A stretch of DNA of 64,000 bases from Strigamia acuminata (lineage: Eukaryota > Arthropoda > Chilopoda > Geophilomorpha > Linotaeniidae): contig OX442317.1 of assembly GCA_949358305.1 (NCBI GenBank), positions 14,388,491-14,452,490 on the forward strand. The letters run 5' to 3'. The notes under the pieces were generated by a model. It saw only the letters and a program-made list of their open reading frames with translations, was not told the origin of the DNA and made no database searches. Positions within the stretch are counted from its first letter, which is position 1. Every line of letters begins with the position of its first letter. A program made the translations under genes and the position numbers. Positions 57,168 to 64,000 of this stretch are shown here, piece by piece.

Positions 57168-60100
57168 TTGAGAAGATCAAGACTTGTTGACTTGTTTTTG
57201 TGTTATTTTGAATTTTGTGTTCAGTTGTGCAATAGTTTTAAGTTTTTGATTTTTCTGTTAGTCTGTAAGTTTTTGGATTCAACCACCGGTTACGAGAGAT
57301 GGATTCACTGAATGAATACAAGGTTGGTGAACAACTTTTAGCATGTTTTTTAGCATAAAGAGTTTTCGTTTAAGTTTGAGAAATTTAACAGAGTTTGTCA
57401 TGATTTGGTTTTTGCTTTAAGATAGCTTTAAGTTAGGCTAAGTGTGGCTTTCTCTACCCCCCGGTAGTTGCAGAGAGAGAATGGATCGCAAGTCGCTTTG
57501 TAAAAAAGGGTTTTTTTTGATTTTGCAAAATAAGATTCAGTGCGAAGTCGTAAGGAGAAGTTATCGTGGGGATTAGTTTCTTAAATTGAATGGGGCTTTG
57601 GAGGAAGAACCGCTGCTATTAATGGATTGGGTCGCCAGTATTATTCGAGGAATTCTTTTCTTAATGCAAGGGTCAACAGCGGCCTTGAATAGATCGAGTT
57701 GAGTTTAGGATTTCGTGTTTTGGTTTCGAGTTTCGGAATTCCATATTCTTTTAACATCGAGGAAAATTATTCTTATTTTTTTTAGAAAATAACGAATTAA
57801 TTTACGGGACACATCAAGAAAACTTAAGAGAGTTTTAATGAAGTATACGAGTTTTAATCGATCAGCTCCCCGTGATCGAAAGAGAAGGAAATTCTTTTTG
57901 AATTTCAAGTGACTGTATCTAAGACTATTGCTTGAATAGTGATACACCAAGAGGATTTCAGCTTAAGGAAATCAATGGATAGTTTGAAAGTGAGGATCGA
58001 GTTTAGAGAATAAATAGATCGTTTCTTGCTAGAAAAAGCATGGAGGTTTTGTATACTCGAGATATTCTTTTGAGAAGGAGTGTTAACTCGTAACAAGTCA
58101 TCGATTCTCGTGGTTAGTTCAATTCGATTTTACGATTCGACGATATTTCGGTTTCTTTTTATGCGAGGTTTCTTGAATTTTGGACGCAATTATTCGAGGA
58201 ATGCAGACGACACTTTAATTTAGTTGACTTTAAGATGATTAAGGACATAATTCTTTGCTTCAAGATTATCCGGAGGATTAGCTACCCGTTCGTTTAGTCG
58301 AGTTTGTTTGGAATTTGATACGTCATTCGTCTCGAAAAGTTTTCTTACCTTCGATTTAGATTTATTAAAGAGTTAGTCAATTCGTTCCGTCAAGAAAGGA
58401 TGGGGTTAATTAAAGAATTAACAGAATTTTCTTTATAATCTGAGCGCTTTCGTGAACGATTCCGAGGTTATATTAGATTTTTCCCGACTTTGATCTGTCA
58501 GTCGGCCAATCACCCAGTTATAGAGGACAGTTCACATCCCAGTCAGTTAATTGTTTTTCAGAAAATAATTAAATGCTACAGCTTCCATTTGAGGGAAGTA
58601 AGAGAAGTGCACGGTTATCCTGATTAACTAGCTGCATATACACACCCCTTCTACAGAATAGAGAAAAAGAACTTAGTCTTTTTAGGGAATATCGAATTCC
58701 ACTTAGCTGTAGAAAATAGAAGAAGAGGATTCACTTTCCTGAAGGAATCCATTCAGATGCAAGAGCTTTTTCAAAAGGAAATTTAACAAGAGGTTAATTT
58801 CAGTGATTAAGTTAAAAAAGCACATGTTTGAGAAAAAACAACAAGATGAGTAGTTTTTGAAACAAAGAAGCATGCACTATCGTGACTCTCTCTACAGAAA
58901 ATTGCTACACATAAAGAATTTTTTTTTGATCAACTTTTAGAGTTGAAAAAGATAGACCAGCTCAGGAAGTTCACGTTCCTGAAAGGAAGTGTTCTTCAGA
59001 TATCTTTACTTACTAGCTCAATAGAAAAAAATACATAACAGGTGCTCAGTCACACACACACATATAGAATAGATAATCTCCCATCTTAGCTTTTTCGTGA
59101 TATTCCTCCAATTGGTTTTACTCTATCATTAGATTAGTAATCCCATCACTTCATTAAACTTATCTTGTGATGTTTAGACAACGCTCATGTTTTTGAGACA
59201 AGCAGAATGGTGGATGACAATTGAGTGCTCGAATCATGTACAAATTGCATTTGGGTTGCAAAGGTTGACAGATAGCTAGTATCTATAGGTCAGGTACAAA
59301 GAGCTATATCAGCAAACACATACAAGTCTTCATACTTAAAATACTAAATACTCTCTTTCATAAGCTACACTTACAAGGATGATTGCTAGTTCTTAATCTT
59401 CTAACTACTAGTTGCTTCTACAAGCCAACACTACATAGATGTTTGAACGGATTTTACTCTAAGGGCAAAAGCATTGGCAGCCATAGAGGACAGCAGAAAA
59501 TCCGGCGATTTCACAACTACTTTTCAGAAAGTAATGGATTGTGCTATCAGAAACAGAAATAATATCCAACAAGACGCTTTAAACTTAGGTCAGAATACTG
59601 CAGAAGTTTTTGAATGAATATTTAGGGGACGAGAGTTGGGGCGATAGGTAATCTCCTTTTTTGGTAAATCTCAGATAATATACGGTTTTTTTAGTTAAGC
59701 AGTCTAAAATATCCAATGGAACCTACTCGGCTCGGATATAAGATAGTTTCTAATTAATTCCACTTCTATAGTCAATTAACTTTTCTATATATCTTGGCAG
59801 TCAAGCGCTGTGTATCAAAGGATCACAGACAGGACGGGAGGTCCGAATGCGTTCGCCTCTCTCAGATTATGATAGTTTGGGGCTAGGAAACATGGGATCT
59901 AGAGGTTTGGACTTGGGAGAGCCGTTGTTCTTGCTAATCAAGATTATTCTCTGTCGAATGAGCCAGTTTCTCTTAGGAGCGCTACTAGAAAAGGCGAAAT
60001 GGGGGAATGGAGTTTGACAGGTCCACCTAGTTTTCATAGATAAAAATTTGTTCTGAATCGGTCTTTTAGCATAAAGTAGAAAATTAGAATTCTAGCAATT

Positions 60101-62573
60101 AATAGAACCATCTCAGATGATAGATGAAAGTTAGATGAATTTTAAGTGAGTTTCCTTGCAATATATACACTAGGATTCGGAGTACAACGTTTCATAACAC
60201 CATTGCTCAAAATATTACAGCTCATACATTTTAGTTTGAATTGAGGGAGGAATATGTCAACTTTGGCTAAAAACAATCAATTTTAAGATAGATTGTCGAG
60301 GAGGAATACTCTTGTCCAGGTCTTTTTCTTAGGAAGGTAAAAGCTAGGATTTTCCACATATAGATGAGGTCGATCTTGGTCGAATGAATTTTGCTTTCCA
60401 AGATAATGGGGATCTCGTTCAAAGTAATCCCATTTGTCGACATCTTTTCAATAAACTAAACTCTTAACTCTTACAGTCAAATAATGTCTACCCATAACAC
60501 TCAATAACTTGAATAAGAAAATAACATGCAGTTAACTTCAATAGTCTTGAGTTAAGTTAGAATTGCATCTATTTCACCTCTTACCACGGACAATGGCAGG
60601 CTCTTTGTCAGAAAAACAACTGCTCTGTTGCTGATCAACTTCACTGATGCAATCATCAATTGTAGGTTTGACACTTAGGAAATCTTCTCAGTTATCACAA
60701 GGATAATTGTGAGATTTCATGCTCAATTCGCAGACGGTTGAAACACAGACGGTTTTGTTTGACTATCTTTCATACTAAAATATTGCACAGGTCTCAAAAG
60801 AATAGCTGTCCGGATACAAAGAACAGGAGAATTTTTTCCGTGACTTTTAATCCTTCACTTTCTTGAATAATGATTAGAGTGCAGAAATCTGCGCGTTTTC
60901 TGTTCAGTAACACCCTATTAACTTAGCAAAGGCGAAGAGATATAAAAAAGGTGGTTAATTGTCCATTTTCTTTGTAACTTCACAAAGGCTGATATAGGTG
61001 TTAATTAAGAATTAGGTAAATCAGTTTCCTTTTTTTTAACTCAGCTGATGTCATAACATACAGATTGTTTGAGATTCAGGTTTCTTCACTTCCTTTTCTG
61101 TTTGCCGGGAAGACCTCCTGAGAGGAGGGGAAAGTCAACCTTTATAGGACATTGGGTAGAGTGAATTGAGAGAAGAGCCTAAAAAATACAATCATACAGT
61201 AGTTTGAAAGATTCACAAGGAATCAATCAATAAAACAAAGAGGGAAATTTGGTTAACATAAGGAGACTTGCTATAGTACTTATGACTAACTTTCCAATTT
61301 TCCAATAGACATTTTGTATGGTCAGATAAGAGAGAGAGAGTCACATAGTCATTTGAGAGGAAATAACACCCTTAGTAGATATTCACCGGAAAAGACAAAA
61401 AATTGGCATGAACTCGAACCCTGGTCAACAGGTGCAACAAGATTGTTTCCAATTGCTTTCACGGAAGCTCTCCGGAAGCACGGAAATGAGGCCGTGATCG
61501 TATAGTGGGTTTGAATACTTGAAATTCATCTGCAGGTCGAATATTTGGATTCGAGTCACTGCATTTTTTCATTCCTCGTGAATTAGAGAAGGTCCAAGCT
61601 CGGTCAACAGATACCGACACCTAGCTTTCAGAAGTAATTGAGCCCTAATCTGGTCCATAGCTACCAGGGGTTGTCTGAAAGATTTAGCAAAGGTCCAAGT
61701 TCGGCCAAGAAAGCCGACGCCTAGTCATTAGAGTAGAAAAGGTCCAAGTTCGGACATGAGTTCCGACACCTAGCTTTTAGAAGTAGTTGAGTTCCGATCT
61801 GGTAAAAAAGTTATCAGTATTTGTTTCAAAGGATAAAAGGTCCAAGTTCAAAAATATGGTTTTTTGACACCTAGCATAAGTAAAGAGTGGGAATTTGAAA
61901 TACACGGTTCAGGTCGTTATTCACCCAAAAATTCCAAACTGAAAAATAATTAAGGGTAACACACGTTGATTAAAACTCCCCTTATTATTTAAAATCGAAT
62001 CAGATAGAAGAAAATGTGACGAGACATTTTTAACAGCTAGATTTCCGTATTAAATTACCTGAGAGGTTTTTAAGTTAAAGGAAATAATTAATATCGAGAT
62101 CTGATTCATTTGAGAAATGACAATGTGTCATTTAAGGTTAGAGTTTCCATAATTGGAAAAAAATTCTGGACTTAAGGGAAAAGCTAAAATTCCACCAGTG
62201 GATAAAGAAATTGTTTTGTCAATTTAATGAAAGGTTAAATTGAATTTTACTTAGCTTTGAAGTTCTCTTGATCCATGCCATGACGAAGAGGATATCCGCG
62301 TGGGTTGTCGAAAATCGAGGAATACGGTCGTTATTCGTCCCTGGGTATCAGATTCAAAGAGTTAGTCGAGTCAAAAGAAAAATGTGAAGGAGAGAAATTG
62401 CATTTGAGAAAGGCAAGAAATCCAAGACATTTTTGAGATTCAGAAAAAGGAAGAAATTTTATTTCCCACAAAAATAAAATACAGTTCTTTAGGTGTAAAT
62501 GGAAAAAAAAACTATTGTACAGTATAGTTTTAGACATGATGCTTTGCTGTTCCTTTTGTTTCGGCGGGAGCGC
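57168..62573 (+). other. Non-coding internal region of family 1 copy 3
   Basis: No gene is seen in 5.4 kb. It is collinear with copy 1 in reverse. A purine-rich run (CAGAAAAAGGAAGAAA) at 62441-62456 lies about 120 bases before the 3' LTR. The bases touching the LTR are GGCGGGAGCGC at 62563-62573, so the second-strand primer is uncertain. Confidence 0.6.
61590..61874 (-). repeat. Array of four covarying hairpins, copy 3
   Basis: Units are at 61590-61624, 61691-61724, 61740-61773 and 61838-61874, in reverse order and strand relative to copy 1. All four stems are kept. The first unit has the copy 2 type loop (CAACAGAT on this strand), so the loop variant is not confined to one subfamily. Confidence 0.75.
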
Positions 62574-64000
62574 TGTTGCGAATCAGTTCGAAACAGGAAA
62601 TGCTTCTCAAAATATAAAGGAAAGAAAAGATGGTGAAAGTTGAAATAAGTCCGAACTTTTCACTAAAAAAGAAAAGAAAGAAAGAAATAAATTAGCTAAA
62701 TTTATTTACCTTTCAGAAGACAATCAGTTGTCACTTAGTAGAAGTCGAATAGGCATAATCTCGAGTTGTCGATCACGTTGAAGTTCTAGGAGGTTCTGAA
62801 AAGGAGTTCGAGCTTTTAAATAATTGTTCATATCGGAAATTAATTGCTATAGCTTATCTGAATGTGAAGAACTCCCCGGGTCGTGATACAAGCTCGGGAG
62901 TCGAGTATGTCTGAAAGGAAAATACGGGTTAATTATAATCGAGGTTTACAGTTTTTCATTCGCGTTGTTTTATCACTTACGGATAAATAAAGACGGTTCG
63001 CTGGATTGGGGTAGAAGTCACGAATCTGCCTCAAATGTGGGAATAACTGTAAATGAGAGAAGGTTTAAATTAAAACGGATGTTTGGTTTGGTTAAATATG
63101 TTTACATGAAATGTTAAGTTATGTTTTAATTTATAACCGATTATTTGCTCACCTTAAGTTTACGAAATCCGGAGGAATGGGGCAGGAGTCACCGGCCTGC
63201 TTCATATGAGGGAATGACTGTAAATAAAGAATGTATAAGTTAGATATAATTGCGTTACTTGTTAAATTTATGTTTGACTTTATACTCGTGAAATTATTTA
63301 CCTTAAGTTTGGCTGAATCCGGATGCAATTCGGTTCGGGAGTTGCACGAGGCTGTAAATAGATATTAAGTTTTATTTACACTTGTTATTCATTCAAATAT
63401 TTATTTACCTTGTAGTTATATCGGTGAAGAACATCTCACGAGGTTGCAAAGTCGAGGAGACGGAAATCGTACGGCTTGGTTCGGGTGATGGACGCTGAAA
63501 TGGCCAAAAGAAACGCTCGTTTAAGCTCAAAGACACAAGCAATATGTTGGAAGGAAATACATATGTGCCTACTTACCTGAGCGGTAATTCATGGGATCGC
63601 GGGAGAGAAGTAATCCGCAGCAAAAGGCGATCGTGAGCGACGGCGTTGCATGAGGTCGGCCATTTTCAGTCGTTGAGACCCGGATGAAGCGTGCGGTTGA
63701 AAGTTTCTTCGATTATCTGCTAATGTAAATAGAAATTAGGTTTGCATGAATAATTAGAGGAATTAGTTTAGGTAATTTGATCACTTTCACTCCTGATTTA
63801 ATTTCGATGTGAGAGTAGACGATTTGCGAGGGATGACAAGACGCGATGGAGCATTCATACTCGCAAATGACGTCATTTACAGAGGAGTTGTATTTTGTTA
63901 ATGTTTATATAACTCAAGTTGTTGTTTGCTCGTTTTAAACATGTTTTTATCTCGGATTGCTGCTTCCTATGTGATCTGAGAAGTTTATTTAAGTTTGATT
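62574..64000 (+). repeat. 3' LTR of family 1 copy 3, cut by the window edge
   Basis: The first 1427 of 1760 bases are present and match 54948-56374 at offset 7626. The antisense intron ladder is at 62663-63784 on the minus strand, and the CRE and TATA motifs recur near 63868 and 63906. Confidence 0.85.

Larger units (their letters stand above)
54948..64000 (+). mobile_element. Family 1 LTR element, copy 3 (plus strand, cut by the window edge)
   Basis: This copy is nearly identical to copy 1 but inverted. It has a complete 5' LTR (54948-56707), a 5866-bp internal region and the first 1427 bases of the 3' LTR. The left flank ends in GTCT, within the same satellite hexamer region (AAAAGTCT) that copy 1 entered. 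The right target site lies outside the window. Confidence 0.85.

Overview
The window is repeat-rich, intergenic DNA of an animal, probably an invertebrate. The only recognisable enzyme is a BEL/Pao-type retrotransposon integrase, a lineage known from metazoans. The rest is a large AT-rich tandem satellite with long LTR elements nested in it. The splice-like introns are short (about 50-110 bp) and there is no bacterial gene organisation. I cannot name the species, and I see no host single-copy gene. The setting resembles pericentromeric or other heterochromatic satellite DNA (inference).

Layout. 1-2930 is the 3' end of a BEL/Pao element: an integrase open to the left edge, then an inferred 3' LTR. 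Four blocks of one satellite, all in the same direction, follow: 2931-6264, 15652-26258, 35976-42965 and 51600-54947. The monomer alternates between about 147 and 140 bp and is arranged in higher-order repeats. The blocks are separated by four LTR-element insertions. Family 1 has three copies: 6265-15651 (minus), 26259-35975 (minus) and 54948 to the right edge (plus, truncated). Family 2 has one copy, 42966-51599 (minus). LTR pairs within a copy are equal in length and look almost identical, so the insertions are young.

Family 1 and family 2 have no protease, reverse transcriptase, RNase H or integrase reading frame, so they look non-autonomous. Both have a primer-binding site resembling the tRNA-His 3' end. 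Their 3' LTR junctions resemble the junction inferred for the BEL element (pyrimidine tract, GC-rich motif, then TGTTGC), so a BEL-type element may mobilise them (inference). Family 1 encodes one unrecognised 197-residue basic protein whose ATG lies inside the 5' LTR and whose frame crosses the primer-binding site. It has a TGACGTCA plus TATA promoter in the LTR. On the opposite strand each LTR carries a ladder of short GT...AG introns, and the internal region holds an array of hairpins whose stems differ in sequence but remain paired. The antisense ladder leading into the covarying hairpin array is the best candidate for something undescribed.
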